The translations under genes and the position numbers were made by a program. From Candidatus Desulfovibrio trichonymphae (GTDB taxonomy: Bacteria > Desulfobacterota > Desulfovibrionia > Desulfovibrionales > Desulfovibrionaceae), in assembly GCF_002355955.1 (NCBI RefSeq), contig NZ_AP017368.1, forward strand, positions 890,001 to 954,000: a DNA stretch of 64,000 bases, read 5' to 3'. The first letter of the stretch is position 1. Each line of letters starts with the position of its first letter. The notes below the pieces were generated by a model, which worked only from the letters and a program-made list of their open reading frames with translations, was not told the DNA's origin and ran no database searches. Shown here piece by piece: positions 1-10,892 of the stretch.

Positions 1-25
1 GATTAATGTTTTCACTCACAAAAAA

Positions 26-271
26 CTACTCAATGCTTTCATGCTCCTCAATCTTGCGCAGCAGGTCGTCAAGACGCTTCAGCGCCTCGGCGCGAGTGTT
101 CCCCGCCTGGGCAAGCGAAGCCCGCAATGTACGGTTTTCTTCTTCCAGTTCAGTTTTTTTTGTAGCCGCCTCGGCGACTTCAGCACGAAAACGCGCGTTC
201 TCCGCCTTCAGATTGTCAAATTTCGTCAAAAGTCCGGTTATGTGCTTTTCCAACTGTTCAAAAATTTCCAT
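26..271 (-). CDS. ZapB-like coiled-coil protein
   Basis: An 81-residue protein that is almost entirely heptad-like coiled coil, with Leu/Ala/Glu-rich stretches from about residue 5 to 75 and no membrane segment or signal. Length and composition fit the small cell-division coiled-coil proteins (ZapB type) that stabilise the Z-ring. In Desulfovibrio such a gene is usually followed by zapA, which would lie to the left of this window. The start ATG follows an AGG a few bases upstream. Coiled-coil composition alone cannot separate ZapB from other short coiled-coil proteins, so the name is a family-level guess and no symbol is given. Confidence 0.6.
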   Translation of the reverse strand: MEIFEQLEKHITGLLTKFDNLKAENARFRAEVAEAATKKTELEEENRTLRASLAQAGNTRAEALKRLDDLLRKIEEHESIE

Positions 272-345
272 ACATGAAACCTACCACCACCACTTTTCAA
301 TGGCAAGATAAGGATACAGTGTGCATACCGCATCTGCCAAAAAAC

Positions 346-378
346 ATATTACAATTCTTAACAAATAATTATTGTCAA
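346..378 (-). promoter_or_regulatory. Promoter-like elements upstream of the ZapB-like gene
   Basis: On the minus strand a perfect TTGACA (373-378) lies upstream of TAATAT (346-351). The spacer is 21 bases, which is long for a sigma-70 promoter. The stretch 272-416 is AT-rich and holds no gene. This is a weak call. Confidence 0.25.
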
Positions 379-416
379 GTCATTTTGCGTTCATTCAACA
401 AAAAAACGCCGGCCTA

Positions 417-1772
417 TCAAACTTTTTTGCGCGGCAGATTTTTTTGCTTTCCGCGGGCGATGGACATATCACCTTCAGGCACGTCTTTGGTAATGACGGA
501 ACCAGCGCCGACAAGAGCCCCGGCGCCGACGCTGACAGGGGCAACCAGCGCAGTATTGCTGCCGATAAAGGCCTTTTCCCCAATGATGGTCTTATATTTA
601 TGGCTGCCGTCGTAATTGCAGGTGATGGTTCCCGCGCCGATGTTCGCGCCCGCGCCGACATCAGCGTCTCCAAGATAGGTCAGGTGATTGGCCTTGGCAC
701 CCTCACCAAGGCGGGCATTCTTTACCTCAACAAAATTGCCAACATGCGCGTTCGCCGCAATGACAGCACCGGAGCGCAAACGCGCAAACGGCCCCACAGT
801 CGCGCCCACACCCACGCGCGCACCCTCAAGATGTGAGAATTGACGCAGTTCGGCCCCTTCTTCAATCACGCTGTCGAGCACAACACAATGCGAAGCGACA
901 CGCGCCCCGCGCCGCACCTCTGACCGGCCCGCAATTTCACAAGGTCCTGTCAGTTCGGCACCCGGCTCTATGCGCGCGAACGGAGAAACACGCGCCATAT
1001 CCGGCGCATGAAGCAGGACGCCTGACTGCAAAAGACGCTCAGCAACGCGGGCACGGAGCAGTTCTTCCATACGCGCAAGCTCCAGCGGCGAATTGACGCC
1101 CAGAAAACTTTCATCCTTGCCGCATTCCACAGCGCGAACGCTGTGTCCTTTTGTCGCAGCCAGGGCAATCAAATCAGTGACATAGTATTCTCCGCTCCTG
1201 TTGGCACAGGTAAGGCAGGGCAGAAGTTCCGCCACAAGGGCCAGATCAAGCAGGTACATGCCGGCGTTGACTTCATGAATCTGTGCGCCGTTTGCCGGAG
1301 CGTCGCAATCTTTAGCCTCCACAACGGCGCGCACCTGCCCCCCCTCGCGCAACACGCGGCCATACGCGCCGGGGCTATCCAGCACAATGCTCGCAAAGGC
1401 AATATCCGCACCCTCGGCTTTCTCAAGAAAGATGCGGACCAGATGTTCGTCGAGCAACGGCGCGTCGCCGTTAACCAGCAAAATATGACGGCAGCCCGCC
1501 CCGGCAAGCGTCGGCATGGCTTGCATCAGAGCATGGCCTGTGCCGAGTTGCTCGGCCTGCATGACAAAACGCCGATCCGGAAAGGCAGCCTGAAGCATTT
1601 GCGCCTGATGACCTGCAACTACCCAGACATCGTCGCCAAAATGCGGGCGCAATGCGGCAAGCACATAAGCGAGCATGTATTCGCCGAGAAGGGTCTGCAA
1701 AACCTTCGGCCTGTCGGAATGCATGCGCGTGCCCTTGCCGGCCGCTAAAACAAGAGCTGCCTTGTCCGGCAT
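417..1772 (-). CDS. glmU: Bifunctional UDP-GlcNAc pyrophosphorylase / GlcN-1-P acetyltransferase
   Basis: A 451-residue cytoplasmic enzyme making UDP-N-acetylglucosamine for peptidoglycan and lipopolysaccharide. The N-terminal uridyltransferase half opens with the nucleotide-binding signature AAGKGTRMHSDRPKVL. The C-terminal half (about residues 240-450) is a left-handed beta-helix of hexapeptide repeats containing the conserved NYDG and a GSxTALVAPV-like segment typical of the acetyltransferase. Length matches the family. The frame stays open 39 codons further upstream, but the ATG at 1772 is chosen because it directly precedes the conserved N-terminus and follows a GAGGGG ribosome-binding site; the extension has no family resemblance. 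It lies downstream of clpB with a gap of about 130 bases. Confidence 0.96.
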   Translation of the reverse strand: MPDKAALVLAAGKGTRMHSDRPKVLQTLLGEYMLAYVLAALRPHFGDDVWVVAGHQAQMLQAAFPDRRFVMQAEQLGTGHALMQAMPTLAGAGCRHILLVNGDAPLLDEHLVRIFLEKAEGADIAFASIVLDSPGAYGRVLREGGQVRAVVEAKDCDAPANGAQIHEVNAGMYLLDLALVAELLPCLTCANRSGEYYVTDLIALAATKGHSVRAVECGKDESFLGVNSPLELARMEELLRARVAERLLQSGVLLHAPDMARVSPFARIEPGAELTGPCEIAGRSEVRRGARVASHCVVLDSVIEEGAELRQFSHLEGARVGVGATVGPFARLRSGAVIAANAHVGNFVEVKNARLGEGAKANHLTYLGDADVGAGANIGAGTITCNYDGSHKYKTIIGEKAFIGSNTALVAPVSVGAGALVGAGSVITKDVPEGDMSIARGKQKNLPRKKV

Positions 1773-1905
1773 ACCCCCCTCGCTGTGTACTGCGCGTTCT
1801 GAACAACTGGAGCATTGCACATCGTGAAGTGCTCTACTGCGCGTCCGACCGCCGAAAATACCGGACACAGGCCAACTTGAACCAGTCAAAGTCTAATATC
1901 TGTCT

Positions 1906-4506
1906 TTAGTAGGAGCCAAAAATAAACTCCTCATCTTTCACATCCACCGTGACGTCCTGTCCGTCGCAAATGTTGCCCGCCAAAATCTCGCGGGCAAGCG
2001 GCGTCTCCACACGCTGCTGCACGTAACGTTTGATCGGACGTGCGCCGTAAACAGGATCATACGCCGCCACGGCAATGAAGTCACGCGCAACGTCCGTCAT
2101 GACAAGACTGATCTTGCGCTCCTCAAGCCGCAAACGCAAGCGGGCAAGCTGCAAATCCACAATACGCGCGATTTGCTCACGCCTCAGCGGCAGGAAAACC
2201 ACGGTTTCATCCACGCGGTTCAAAAATTCTGGACGAAAATGAGCGCGCAAAGCCTCCATAACCTGCTCCCGCGCGCCGTCTTCCAGCGCGCCGTCCGGAG
2301 ATATGCCTTCGAGCAGATGCAGGGAGCCGATGTTGGAGGTCATAATCACAATGCTGTTGCGAAAATCCACCGTACGTCCCTGACTGTCCGTCAGGCGGCC
2401 GTCATCAAGCATCTGCAAAAGCGTGTTGAAGACATCGGGATGCGCTTTTTCAATTTCATCAAATAAAATGACGGAATAGGGTTTGCGGCGCACCGCTTCG
2501 GTCAACTGCCCACCCTCGTCATAGCCCACATAACCGGGGGGCGCGCCGATAAGCCGCGACACGGAATGTTTTTCCATATATTCGCTCATGTCAAGGCGCA
2601 CCATATTATCTTCAGTGTCAAACAACGCCTCGGCAAGCGTTTTGCAAAGCTCTGTCTTGCCCACGCCGGTCGGACCCAGAAAAATAAAGGAGCCGGTCGG
2701 CCGACACGGATCGGACAGCCCTGCCCGCGCGCGAAGCACAGCGTCGGCCACCGCGCTCACAGCCTCGTCCTGGCCAATGACACGCTTATGCAGCTCATCG
2801 GCGAGCTTCAACAATTTTTCGCGTTCAGACTCAACCAGCCGCGCAACCGGAATACCCGTCCATCTGGCCACAATTTCCGCCACGTCGTCAGGCCGCACTT
2901 CTTCACGCAACAGGCGCGGGGCATCGCCGACATCGCCACCGGAAAACTGAGCCAGTTTTTTCTGCAAATCAAGCAATTTTGAATACTTGAGTTCAGCCGC
3001 TCTGGTGAGATCATAGGCCTGTTCGGCCTGCTCAATGGCAAGACGCGTCTGCTCAATCTGTCCCTTGATCTTCCGCACCGTATCTATGGAACCCTTTTCA
3101 TTTTTCCACTGTTCACGCATGGCGGTCTGCTCACCACGCAGATCGGCAAGCTCGTTCTCCAGTCGCTGAAGGCGTTCGCGCGAAGCCTCGTCCGTTTCAC
3201 GGCGCAGGGCCTCGCGTTCAATTTCCAGCTGCATGACTTTACGATTGGCTTCGTCCAGATCGGCCGGCAAGGAGTCAATCTCCGTGCGTATCATGGCGGC
3301 GGCTTCGTCAATCAGGTCAATGGCCTTGTCCGGCAGCTGTCTATCTGAAATATAACGGTGCGAAAGCGTCACGGCATCCACAATGGCCGAATCGCTGATG
3401 CGCACCCCGTGGTGCACCTCAAAACGTTCTTTCAGGCCGCGCAGGATGGAAATGGAGTCCTCCACCGTAGGCTCATCCACCATCACCGGCTGAAAACGCC
3501 GTTCAAGCGCCGGGTCTTTTTCAATATATTTGCGGTATTCATCCACAGTGGTGGCGCCGATGCAATGCAGCTCGCCGCGCGCCAGCATGGGTTTGAGCAG
3601 ATTGCCTGCGTCCATGGAGCCTTCTGTTCTGCCGGCACCCACAATGGTGTGTAACTCGTCAATAAACAGAATGATCCTGCCTTCGCTTTTTTCCACTTCG
3701 CCGAGTACGGCCTTGAGGCGCTCTTCAAATTCTCCCCGGTATTTCGCACCCGCAATCAGCGCGCCCATGTCCAGCGCGAATAATTTACGCCCTTTCAAGC
3801 CTTCCGGCACGTCTCCCTTGACAATGCGAAAGGCAAGCCCCTCGACAATGGCGGTTTTACCCACGCCCGCCTCGCCGATCAGCACAGGATTGTTCTTGGT
3901 GCGTCGTGAAAGAATGCGTATGACACGGCGTATTTCCGCATCACGGCCAATAACCGGGTCCATTTTGCCCTGATGCGCGGCCTCGACAAGATCGCGGGCG
4001 TATTTGTCAAGGGCCTCAAACGTGCCTTCGGGATTGGGACTTGTCACGCGCGCGCTGCCGCGCAATTCCTCCATGGCCATGACAAATCTCGCGCGGGTGA
4101 CGCCGTATTCTTTCAGCGTCTGCCCAAGCGGAGAAGACGGCTCCACGCCGACAAGTGCGGCGAAGAGATGATCCACACTCACGTATTCGTCTTTCAGACG
4201 TTTTGCCTCGTTCTGTGCCTCACCCAGCACTTTTGCCAGACGCGGGGTGATTATGATTTTTGTCGAATCCACGCCGCCGCCCGAAATCTGCGGACGCTTG
4301 CGCAACGCCGTTTCCACCGCAACGGCAAACGCTTTGGGCTGTATGCCCGCGTGTTCGAGAATACGGGGCACAATACCGTTATCCTGCCGAGCAAGAACAA
4401 ACGCCAGATGCTCGGCGTCAGTTTCCTGATGGCCCATGCCGGCGGCCAGAGTTTGCGCGTCGCTCACCGCTTCGCGGGCTTTGTCCGTAAATCTGCTGAT
4501 GTCCAT
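1906..4506 (-). CDS. clpB: ATP-dependent disaggregase ClpB
   Basis: An 866-residue Hsp100 disaggregase that works with DnaK/DnaJ to rescue aggregated proteins. In order: a Clp N-domain (about 1-145), NBD1 with Walker A GEAGVGKT (211-218), a long coiled-coil middle domain (about 400-520) rich in Glu/Arg/Leu, and NBD2 with Walker A GPTGVGKT (about 605-615). Length matches canonical ClpB. The gene starts 14 bases after the stop of the upstream dnaJ-like gene, so the two are probably cotranscribed. I see no CIRCE element and no HspR-type regulator gene next to them. Confidence 0.97.
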   Translation of the reverse strand: MDISRFTDKAREAVSDAQTLAAGMGHQETDAEHLAFVLARQDNGIVPRILEHAGIQPKAFAVAVETALRKRPQISGGGVDSTKIIITPRLAKVLGEAQNEAKRLKDEYVSVDHLFAALVGVEPSSPLGQTLKEYGVTRARFVMAMEELRGSARVTSPNPEGTFEALDKYARDLVEAAHQGKMDPVIGRDAEIRRVIRILSRRTKNNPVLIGEAGVGKTAIVEGLAFRIVKGDVPEGLKGRKLFALDMGALIAGAKYRGEFEERLKAVLGEVEKSEGRIILFIDELHTIVGAGRTEGSMDAGNLLKPMLARGELHCIGATTVDEYRKYIEKDPALERRFQPVMVDEPTVEDSISILRGLKERFEVHHGVRISDSAIVDAVTLSHRYISDRQLPDKAIDLIDEAAAMIRTEIDSLPADLDEANRKVMQLEIEREALRRETDEASRERLQRLENELADLRGEQTAMREQWKNEKGSIDTVRKIKGQIEQTRLAIEQAEQAYDLTRAAELKYSKLLDLQKKLAQFSGGDVGDAPRLLREEVRPDDVAEIVARWTGIPVARLVESEREKLLKLADELHKRVIGQDEAVSAVADAVLRARAGLSDPCRPTGSFIFLGPTGVGKTELCKTLAEALFDTEDNMVRLDMSEYMEKHSVSRLIGAPPGYVGYDEGGQLTEAVRRKPYSVILFDEIEKAHPDVFNTLLQMLDDGRLTDSQGRTVDFRNSIVIMTSNIGSLHLLEGISPDGALEDGAREQVMEALRAHFRPEFLNRVDETVVFLPLRREQIARIVDLQLARLRLRLEERKISLVMTDVARDFIAVAAYDPVYGARPIKRYVQQRVETPLAREILAGNICDGQDVTVDVKDEEFIFGSY

Positions 4507-4520
4507 ATATGCCTCCGGAA

Positions 4521-5465
4521 TTACGCCCGCGCATCAAACGCTGACGCCTGCGCGAGCTTTTGCCAAAGCTCCTGTTCGGTCTCGTTCAGACACGCGGGTG
4601 TTCTGATCATTACTCTGACAAGCAAATCACCGCATTTGACGCCGCAGCCAAGCCCTTTGCCGCGCAAACGAAATTTGCGACCTGAACTCGTGCCCTGCGG
4701 AATATTCAACTCCACACTGGCATCCAGCGTCGGCACAGCCACTCTGCTGCCCAGCGCCGCTTCCCACGGCGCAAGCCATACGTCGCACTGCAGATTGTCT
4801 CCCCCTACCCTGAAGCGAGAGTGAGGCAGGTAGCGCACGCGCAAAAACAAATCGCCGGGCGAGCCGCCCGGAAGAGGGACTCCCTGGCCGGCCAAACGCA
4901 GCTTGGCGCCCTCACGGACGCCGGCCGGTACGTTGACCTCCAGCGTTTTCGGCCCATGAGCCATGCGCAACGTTACCGTATGGCGACCGCCACACGAAAC
5001 ATCTTCAAGACTCAAGGCCAATTCCGCTTCCACATCCCGGCCGCGCCGGCTCTTTGCGGAAAAACCGCTGAAAGAATCCGGCCCGAAACCTGCGTTTCTG
5101 CCCGCAGATCCGCCCTGCGCCGCGCCGCCGAAAAGTGTTTCAAAAAAATCAGAAAAGCCGGAGCCGTCAAAACTTTTGCCGTTAAACGTAAAATGCACGT
5201 TCTCAAAACCCGGCTCGCCCTGAAACTGCTGACCGTGCTGCCAGTTCGACCCCAACCGGTCATACAGGCGGCGTTTTTCCGGATCTTTTAGTACTTCATA
5301 TGCCTCATTGACCTCTTTGAATTTTTCCTCGGCCTGCGCGTCGCCGGGGTGGAGATCCGGGTGGTACTGCCGGGCCAGCTTTTTAAAAGCCTTGGCGACA
5401 TCTTCAGCGTCTGCCCCGCGTTCCACGCCCAGAAGCTTGTAATAATCCTTATACTCTACCGTCAT
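4521..5465 (-). CDS. DnaJ/CbpA-type co-chaperone
   Basis: A 314-residue class II J-domain protein. Residues about 5-70 form the J-domain with the HPD motif (YHPDLHPGD), followed by a Gly/Phe-rich linker (about 75-140) and two DnaJ C-terminal beta domains. The Cys-rich zinc finger of true DnaJ is absent, so this is CbpA-like. Its role is to stimulate DnaK ATPase and hand clients to the disaggregase encoded just downstream. The ATG at 5465 is chosen over one nine codons upstream because it has a GGAG about eight bases before it and gives the normal J-domain N-terminus. It forms a heat-shock-type pair with clpB. Confidence 0.92.
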   Translation of the reverse strand: MTVEYKDYYKLLGVERGADAEDVAKAFKKLARQYHPDLHPGDAQAEEKFKEVNEAYEVLKDPEKRRLYDRLGSNWQHGQQFQGEPGFENVHFTFNGKSFDGSGFSDFFETLFGGAAQGGSAGRNAGFGPDSFSGFSAKSRRGRDVEAELALSLEDVSCGGRHTVTLRMAHGPKTLEVNVPAGVREGAKLRLAGQGVPLPGGSPGDLFLRVRYLPHSRFRVGGDNLQCDVWLAPWEAALGSRVAVPTLDASVELNIPQGTSSGRKFRLRGKGLGCGVKCGDLLVRVMIRTPACLNETEQELWQKLAQASAFDARA

Positions 5466-5587
5466 GCTCTGATCTCCATTCGCGCTGGGCAACAGTTACG
5501 ACGCCAAGGCGCACTGCCCGACGCGGTTACAGACAAAATAAGACCGCGCCGGAGATCGTCAACACTTTTGCACCGGGGGCAATCACA

Positions 5588-5791
5588 ATGAAACAATATC
5601 TACCGACAGGGACATCCATATGTTCAAAAATGACCTTTCACGGCTTCCGCTCTATGGCCTCTGTGGCAGCAAAAAGAAATGGGGCAAGCATATTATTGCC
5701 TTGGAGAAAGGGCATATCGTGTTTCAGCAAGAGCCGGAACGCCAAAAGCACGGGAGCGCGACACGGAATGGAGCCGGTAACTCCCTTTTAG
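5588..5791 (+). pseudogene. Possible phage-type integrase remnant
   Basis: A short open frame begins by resembling the C-terminal box II of P4-type tyrosine recombinases: MTFHGFRSMAS carries the H-x-x-R pair in a context typical of these integrases. Resemblance stops after about 11 residues, and neither the catalytic tyrosine nor the rest of the domain is visible in any frame. It sits 60 bases before a DUF4391 remnant, so the segment may be what is left of an integrated island. The match is very short and could be chance. Confidence 0.4.
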
Positions 5792-5862
5792 GGCGGACAC
5801 CTTGTCGGTCAAGTATGTTTTGCAATTATGCATAGTTTTCAGTAATATCTAACATGCAGGCG

Positions 5863-6186
5863 GATTTTATGGGAAGCGCTGAAGGCGGAACTTTCCAAAA
5901 TCGAAGTTCTGGAGTTCATTTTTATCGCCGCCGGAAATCACCAATACTCCGGCAAGCAAAGCAGTACCGGAAATTCAGGTATTCAGGCGCATTGAAAAAC
6001 GACGTCTTGCGGTGTAAAGATCAGGCTATACCGTTTCCGCTCCTGTTTGAACTTCAGCAAAACGGGACAAGTGAAGGTGGTTGCCGCCTACAAGCGGCAC
6101 AGCGGGAACTCGAGAAATGGCGAAGCAAGTTGAAACAGGAAAAACAGTTCAACCGCAAGATGAAGCTAAATCAAAAGGTTAGATAA
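5863..6186 (+). pseudogene. DUF4391 gene remnant broken over three frames
   Basis: Family-like pieces appear in the right order but in different frames: WEALKAELSKI (from 5870), then SPPEITNTPASKAVPEIQVF in a second frame (about 5930-5990), then QAIPFPLLFEL in a third (about 6015-6055), then GQVKVVAAYKR (about 6065-6100), and finally the C-terminal coiled segment KQEKQFNRKMKLN (to about 6177). Between the last two, the usual central part is missing. At least three frameshifts and one deletion therefore inactivate the gene. DUF4391 proteins commonly sit beside helicase and methyltransferase genes of restriction-like systems; no partner survives here. Recognition is from remembered family patterns, not a search. 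Confidence 0.72.
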
Positions 6187-6556
6187 TTGGACACCCGAAT
6201 AGAGACATTATGCTGAATACATTTGCATTCTCAGGAAAAAAGTATAGGATTTACCAATAATTATAGTCCGTAAAATACTCTTTTTGACTCATTGCTGTCC
6301 GGTTAAGCGGTCAGATGAGTTATGCGCACGCCGCATGCGGCGCGTATGGCATTGAGAATAACAGCCAGGGCAAAACCCACGCCCTGCTGCCAGCGAGCCG
6401 TAAATCTGCTCACCGGTCACAAGACGGTAAACATGAAATTCATGACATTCGCCCACTGCTGTTTGCGCAGCGCGAAAAAACGCCCCAACGGGAGGAGGAC
6501 AGCAGCCTTGCGGCCTCTTAACAAACTGCCGCGTGACAGGTTGCCCAAAATTCTTC
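6187..6556 (+). other. Gene-poor stretch before the efflux operon
   Basis: About 370 bases with no convincing gene. The left part (6187-6300) is AT-rich. The right part is GC-rich and holds short open frames on both strands whose translations resemble nothing I recognise. It may be decayed coding sequence, possibly of a lost regulator for the downstream pump, but no motif supports that. Confidence 0.4.
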
Positions 6557-6558
6557 CC

Positions 6559-6599
6559 TTGTCCCTGCGGAGTTCGTGATATAAAGAATATGCACGAAC
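6559..6599 (+). promoter_or_regulatory. Promoter with flanking inverted repeat upstream of the RND operon
   Basis: A perfect 7-base inverted repeat, GTTCGTG (6572-6578) and CACGAAC (6593-6599), brackets a -10-like TATAAA (6580-6585). A partial -35 (TTGTCC, 6559-6564) precedes it with a short 15-base spacer. An inverted repeat around the -10 is the arrangement expected of a TetR- or MarR-type operator, common for efflux pumps. No such regulator gene is next to the operon. Confidence 0.45.
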
Positions 6600-6618
6600 A
6601 CGGGGAGGCGGAAACGGC

Positions 6619-7794
6619 ATGATTTTGTCAGGGCAAAAAGGCCCCCGCCGCAAACTGCCCTGGCTGCTCGCCGGGCTTGCGGCCCTTGGGCTTGCGTGGC
6701 GCATTTTCTTCTTCGGCGGTGAGGACGCGCAGCGCGTGAGCATGCAACAGCCGCCGGTGCGCGTGGCCATAGCCCGCGTCCAGGACATGCCGCACTATCT
6801 CGGCGGCCTCGGCACGGCGCTTGCCTCAAGCGACGTGCTCGTGACAAGCCGGGTGGACGGCGAGCTTGTGCGCCTGCACTTTCAGGAAGGCCGGCGCGTC
6901 AGGGCCGGCGATCTTCTGGCCGAAATAGACCCACGCCCCTATGAGGCGAAGCTGGGGGAGGCATTGGGTACGCTCGCCCGCGACGAAGCCCAGCTCGCCA
7001 ACGCCCGCCGCGATCTCGCCCGCTACGCCAGACTGGCCGGGGGAGATTTCATCGCCGCCCAGCAGTATGAAACCCAGCGCTCCCTTGTACGCCAGCACGA
7101 AGGCACCGTGGAGGCGGACAAAGCTGCCATGAACGCGGCCCGCCTGCAGCTTGAATACAGCCGCGTCACAGCGCCCGCCGGCGGACGCCTAGGCCTCAAA
7201 CAGGTAGACGAGGGCAATCAGATAAAAAGCTCGGACGCGAACGGCCTTGTACGCATCACCGAAACAAGCCCCTGCGACGTAATCTTCACCCTGCCGGGGA
7301 AATTCACCCCGCTCGTCATGCGGGCGTTGCGCGCCGGCGAAGCGAACCCCGACAGCGTGCCGCCTCCGGTAGAGGCATGGGATCAGGAAGGAAAAATTCT
7401 GCTGGCCACAGGCCGTCTGGTCTCAATGGACAATCAGATAGACGCGGCAACCGGCACCATAAGGCTCAAAGCCCGCTTCGCCAACACCGACGAGCGCCTC
7501 TACCCGAATCAGTTTGTCAACGCACGCCTGAAGGCGCGCACGCTTGAAAACACTGTCACCATACCCTCTTCGGCGGTGCAGCTCGGCGCGCGCGGCCCGT
7601 ACGTCTTTGTGATTGACGCAGACAACACGGCGCGCGTCCGCGAAGTCGCGCAGGGCATCGCCACGCAGGGCCTGACCGTGATAGACAGAGGCATTGGAGC
7701 TGGCGATCGCGTCGTCACGGACGGCATTGACCGCCTGCGCGACGGAATCGCCGTCACCGTGGCCGCCGAGACGCAAACGCCGGCGGCGCCATGA
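6619..7794 (+). CDS. RND efflux periplasmic adaptor subunit (MdtA-like)
   Basis: A 391-residue membrane-fusion protein. A short basic N-terminus and one hydrophobic segment (about 13-30) anchor it in the inner membrane. Biotinyl-lipoyl-like halves flank an alpha-helical hairpin (about 100-170, [19 protein letters not shown]), followed by beta-barrel and membrane-proximal domains. It links the inner-membrane pump to an outer-membrane channel. A GGGGAGG ribosome site precedes the ATG, and its stop overlaps the start of the first permease by four bases. No TolC-like outer-membrane gene is present in the window, so the channel must be encoded elsewhere. Confidence 0.93.
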   Translation: MILSGQKGPRRKLPWLLAGLAALGLAWRIFFFGGEDAQRVSMQQPPVRVAIARVQDMPHYLGGLGTALASSDVLVTSRVDGELVRLHFQEGRRVRAGDLLAEIDPRPYEAKLGEALGTLARDEAQLANARRDLARYARLAGGDFIAAQQYETQRSLVRQHEGTVEADKAAMNAARLQLEYSRVTAPAGGRLGLKQVDEGNQIKSSDANGLVRITETSPCDVIFTLPGKFTPLVMRALRAGEANPDSVPPPVEAWDQEGKILLATGRLVSMDNQIDAATGTIRLKARFANTDERLYPNQFVNARLKARTLENTVTIPSSAVQLGARGPYVFVIDADNTARVREVAQGIATQGLTVIDRGIGAGDRVVTDGIDRLRDGIAVTVAAETQTPAAP

Positions 7795-10700
7795 ACTTCT
7801 CGCGCATCTTCATTTTACGGCCCATCGCGACGTCACTGCTGACGGCGGCGCTCTTTCTCTCCGGCCTGCTGGCCTGGCGCTCGCTCCCCGTCGCGGCGCT
7901 GCCGCAGATAGACTACCCCACCATACAGGCGCAGACCTTTTACCCAGGCGCTTCGCCCGACGTGACGACCGTCGTTGTCACAGCGCCGCTGGAGCGGCAG
8001 TTCGGCATCATGCCGGGCCTGACGCAGATGTATTCGCTCTCGGCGGCGGGGGCATCCATGATAACATTGCAGTTCGACCTCTCTGTGCCGCTGGACGTGG
8101 CGGAGCAGGAGGTGCAGGCGGCCATCAACGCTGCGGCCAACCTGCTGCCCGCGGACCTGCCTTCTCCGCCCGTCTACAACAAGGTGAACCCCGCCGACCC
8201 GCCGGTCGTCACGCTGGCCGTGCTCAGCGACTCCATGCCCCTCACCAGCCTGGAAGACCTGACTGACACGCACCTCGCGCAAAAAATTTCGCAACTGCCG
8301 GGCGTGGGACTGGTGACGCTCTCGGGCGGACAACGCCCGGCCGTACGCGTGCAGGCAAACCCGCGCCTGCTCGCCGCCGCCGGCCTGACGCTCGCCGACG
8401 TGCGCGAAACCATAGCGCGCGCCAACGTCAACGCCGCCAAGGGCAGCCTTGACGGCCCGGAACGAGCATCCACCATAGACGCCAACGATCAGCTCGCCTC
8501 GGCGCAGGAATACGCGCAGACCGTCATAGGCTACAAAAACGGCGCGCCCCTGCGCCTTCAGGATGTGGCCGAGGTGGTGGAAGGCGCGGAAAACGTCCGT
8601 CTGGCGGCATGGGTGGCTGGGCGGCATCAAAATATCGCGGACGAGATGCCCTTCCGGCCCGCCATCGTGCTCTCTGTACAGCGCCAGCCCGGTGCGAACG
8701 TGCTGCGCGTGGCCGACAGCGTGAATGCCCTCCTGCCCTCGCTCACGCAAAGCCTGCCCGGCAGCGTGGAGGTGCGCGTCATCACCGACCGCACGGCCTC
8801 TATCAGAACGACAGTGCGCGGCGTACAGCGCGAGCTTTTTTTCGCCGTGGCCCTGGTTGTTTTTGTGATATGGCTTTTTTTGCGCAACGCGCGGGCCACC
8901 CTCATTCCGGCGTTGGCCGTGCCGCTCTCGCTCGTGGGTTCGCTTGGCGTCATGCACCTGGCCGGATTTTCCCTCAACAATCTGACGCTGATGGCCCTTG
9001 TCATCGCCACCGGCTTCGTGGTGGACGACGCCATTGTTGTCATAGAAAACATCTCACGCTATCTGGAGGCTGGGGAAAAGCCCCTGCAGGCCGCCCTCAA
9101 CGGAGCTGGGCAGATAGGTTTCACCATCATTTCACTGACGGTTTCCCTCGTGGCGGTGCTCATTCCGCTGCTGTTCATGGGCGACGTGGCCGGGCGGCTG
9201 TTCCGCGAGTTCGCGGTCACGCTCGCAGTGACCATACTTGTTTCAGCCGTCACCAGCCTCACCCTGACGCCCATGCTCTGCACCGTCGCCCTTCGACAGA
9301 AGTGCCGTGAATCAGAACGCCCCGGAGGCTTTTTTCAGCGTCTGCTCGGCCTGTACGGGCGCGGCCTTGACCTTGTGCTGCGACGGCAGGGCATTGTGCT
9401 CGGCGCGGCCGTTGCGGTGCTGGGGCTCACGGCCATGCTGTGGGCCGTCACGCCCAAGGGCTTTTTTCCCGTGCAGGACACGGGCGTCATACAGGGCATG
9501 GCCGAATGCCCGCCCGACGCCTCTTTCGCGGCCGTGCGCGACTGCCAGAACGCCCTTGCCGAGGTAATCACAGGCGACGAGGCTGTGGAAAACGCGGCTT
9601 TTTTTATAGGCGTGGATGGCGTCAACCGCTCCATGAGCGTCTCGCGCCTGACAATAAAACTCAAGCCCCTGAGCGAACGCAATGCCCGCGCGCCGGAAAT
9701 CGCCCGGCGCATTATGCGCAAGGCCGCAGCCCTGCCGGACGTGCGTCTGCATCTGCAGCCGGTGCAGGAGCTGACTATTGAAGACCGCATTTCCGCAAGC
9801 CAGTATCAGTTCACGGCAGAGGCCACCACCCGTGACGAGCTGCAAACATGGGTTCCGCGCCTTGTCGCGGCCCTGCGCGTCCGGCCGGAGCTTGAACACG
9901 TCACAAGCGACCTGCCAGAGCCCGCCCGCATGACTTGGCTGCGCGTCAACCGCGAAACGGCGGGGCGGCTCGGCGTGAGCATGGCCGACATAGACAGCGC
10001 GCTTTATGACGCCCTAGGCCAGCGCCTTGTCTCCACCATTTTCACACAGACAAACCAATACAAGGTGGTGCTGGAGGCGGCCCCGCGCTTTCGCGCGGAC
10101 GCCTCGGCCATTGACGGCATCTACGTGCGCGGCGCAGGCGGCGCGCCAGTGCCGTTGACGAGCCTGGCCTCGGTGGAGGAACGCCCGGCGGCGGCAGCCG
10201 TGTCGCGGCAAGGGCAGTTTCCCGCAGCGACCATTTCCTTCAACGTTGCCCGCGCTTCCTCGCTGGGCGCGGCCACAGAGGCGGTGCTTGAAGCGCAGGC
10301 GGGGCTCGCGCTCCCTGCTTCCCTGCGCACGCGCTTTCAGGGCGCGGCCGAGGCATTCGCCTCTTCCACGACAAATCAGCTCCGGCTCATTCTCGCGGCG
10401 GTAGTCACCATGTATATTGTGCTCGGCGTGCTGTACGAAAGCTACATCCACCCCGTGACAATACTCTCCACCCTGCCTTCGGCGGGCGCTGGCGCGCTGC
10501 TGGCGCTGCTGATCGGCGGCATGGAGCTGGGGGTCGTCGGCATTATCGGCATCATATTGTTGATCGGCATTGTCAAGAAAAACGCCATCATGATGATAGA
10601 CTTCGCCCTTGACGCCGAACGCCGCGAGGGCCTGTCGGCCGAGGATGCCATACGCAAGGCATGCCTCCTGCGTCTGCGGCCCATTTTAATGACCACCATG

Positions 10701-10892
10701 ACCGCGCTGCTGGGCGCCCTGCCGCTCATGCTCGGCACGGGCATGGGCGCGGAACTGCGCCGCCCGCTCGGCGTGACAATGGTGGGCGGGCTGATTGTAA
10801 GTCAGGTTCTGACGCTTTTTACGACGCCCGTGATTTATTTGTGGTTTGACAGGCTCGGCAGGGCCCTCGGCGGAGGCAAAAGACATGAATAA
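7791..10892 (+). CDS. RND multidrug efflux permease (MdtB-like)
   Basis: A 1033-residue inner-membrane proton antiporter of the AcrB/MdtB hydrophobe-amphiphile efflux family. It has the N-terminal membrane segment with [15 protein letters not shown], two large periplasmic loops, and the TM4 proton-relay aspartates in [14 protein letters not shown]. The C-terminal membrane segments contain [14 protein letters not shown], with the conserved lysine region. Length is normal. Its ATG overlaps the adaptor stop (ATGA), indicating translational coupling. Tandem permeases of this sort assemble as a mixed trimer in MdtBC. Confidence 0.94.
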   Translation: MNFSRIFILRPIATSLLTAALFLSGLLAWRSLPVAALPQIDYPTIQAQTFYPGASPDVTTVVVTAPLERQFGIMPGLTQMYSLSAAGASMITLQFDLSVPLDVAEQEVQAAINAAANLLPADLPSPPVYNKVNPADPPVVTLAVLSDSMPLTSLEDLTDTHLAQKISQLPGVGLVTLSGGQRPAVRVQANPRLLAAAGLTLADVRETIARANVNAAKGSLDGPERASTIDANDQLASAQEYAQTVIGYKNGAPLRLQDVAEVVEGAENVRLAAWVAGRHQNIADEMPFRPAIVLSVQRQPGANVLRVADSVNALLPSLTQSLPGSVEVRVITDRTASIRTTVRGVQRELFFAVALVVFVIWLFLRNARATLIPALAVPLSLVGSLGVMHLAGFSLNNLTLMALVIATGFVVDDAIVVIENISRYLEAGEKPLQAALNGAGQIGFTIISLTVSLVAVLIPLLFMGDVAGRLFREFAVTLAVTILVSAVTSLTLTPMLCTVALRQKCRESERPGGFFQRLLGLYGRGLDLVLRRQGIVLGAAVAVLGLTAMLWAVTPKGFFPVQDTGVIQGMAECPPDASFAAVRDCQNALAEVITGDEAVENAAFFIGVDGVNRSMSVSRLTIKLKPLSERNARAPEIARRIMRKAAALPDVRLHLQPVQELTIEDRISASQYQFTAEATTRDELQTWVPRLVAALRVRPELEHVTSDLPEPARMTWLRVNRETAGRLGVSMADIDSALYDALGQRLVSTIFTQTNQYKVVLEAAPRFRADASAIDGIYVRGAGGAPVPLTSLASVEERPAAAAVSRQGQFPAATISFNVARASSLGAATEAVLEAQAGLALPASLRTRFQGAAEAFASSTTNQLRLILAAVVTMYIVLGVLYESYIHPVTILSTLPSAGAGALLALLIGGMELGVVGIIGIILLIGIVKKNAIMMIDFALDAERREGLSAEDAIRKACLLRLRPILMTTMTALLGALPLMLGTGMGAELRRPLGVTMVGGLIVSQVLTLFTTPVIYLWFDRLGRALGGGKRHE

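Noticed and set aside
7833-8957. Long minus-strand open frame inside the MdtB-like gene
   Set aside because: The composition is Arg/His-heavy with no motif, and the opposite strand encodes a well-conserved permease.
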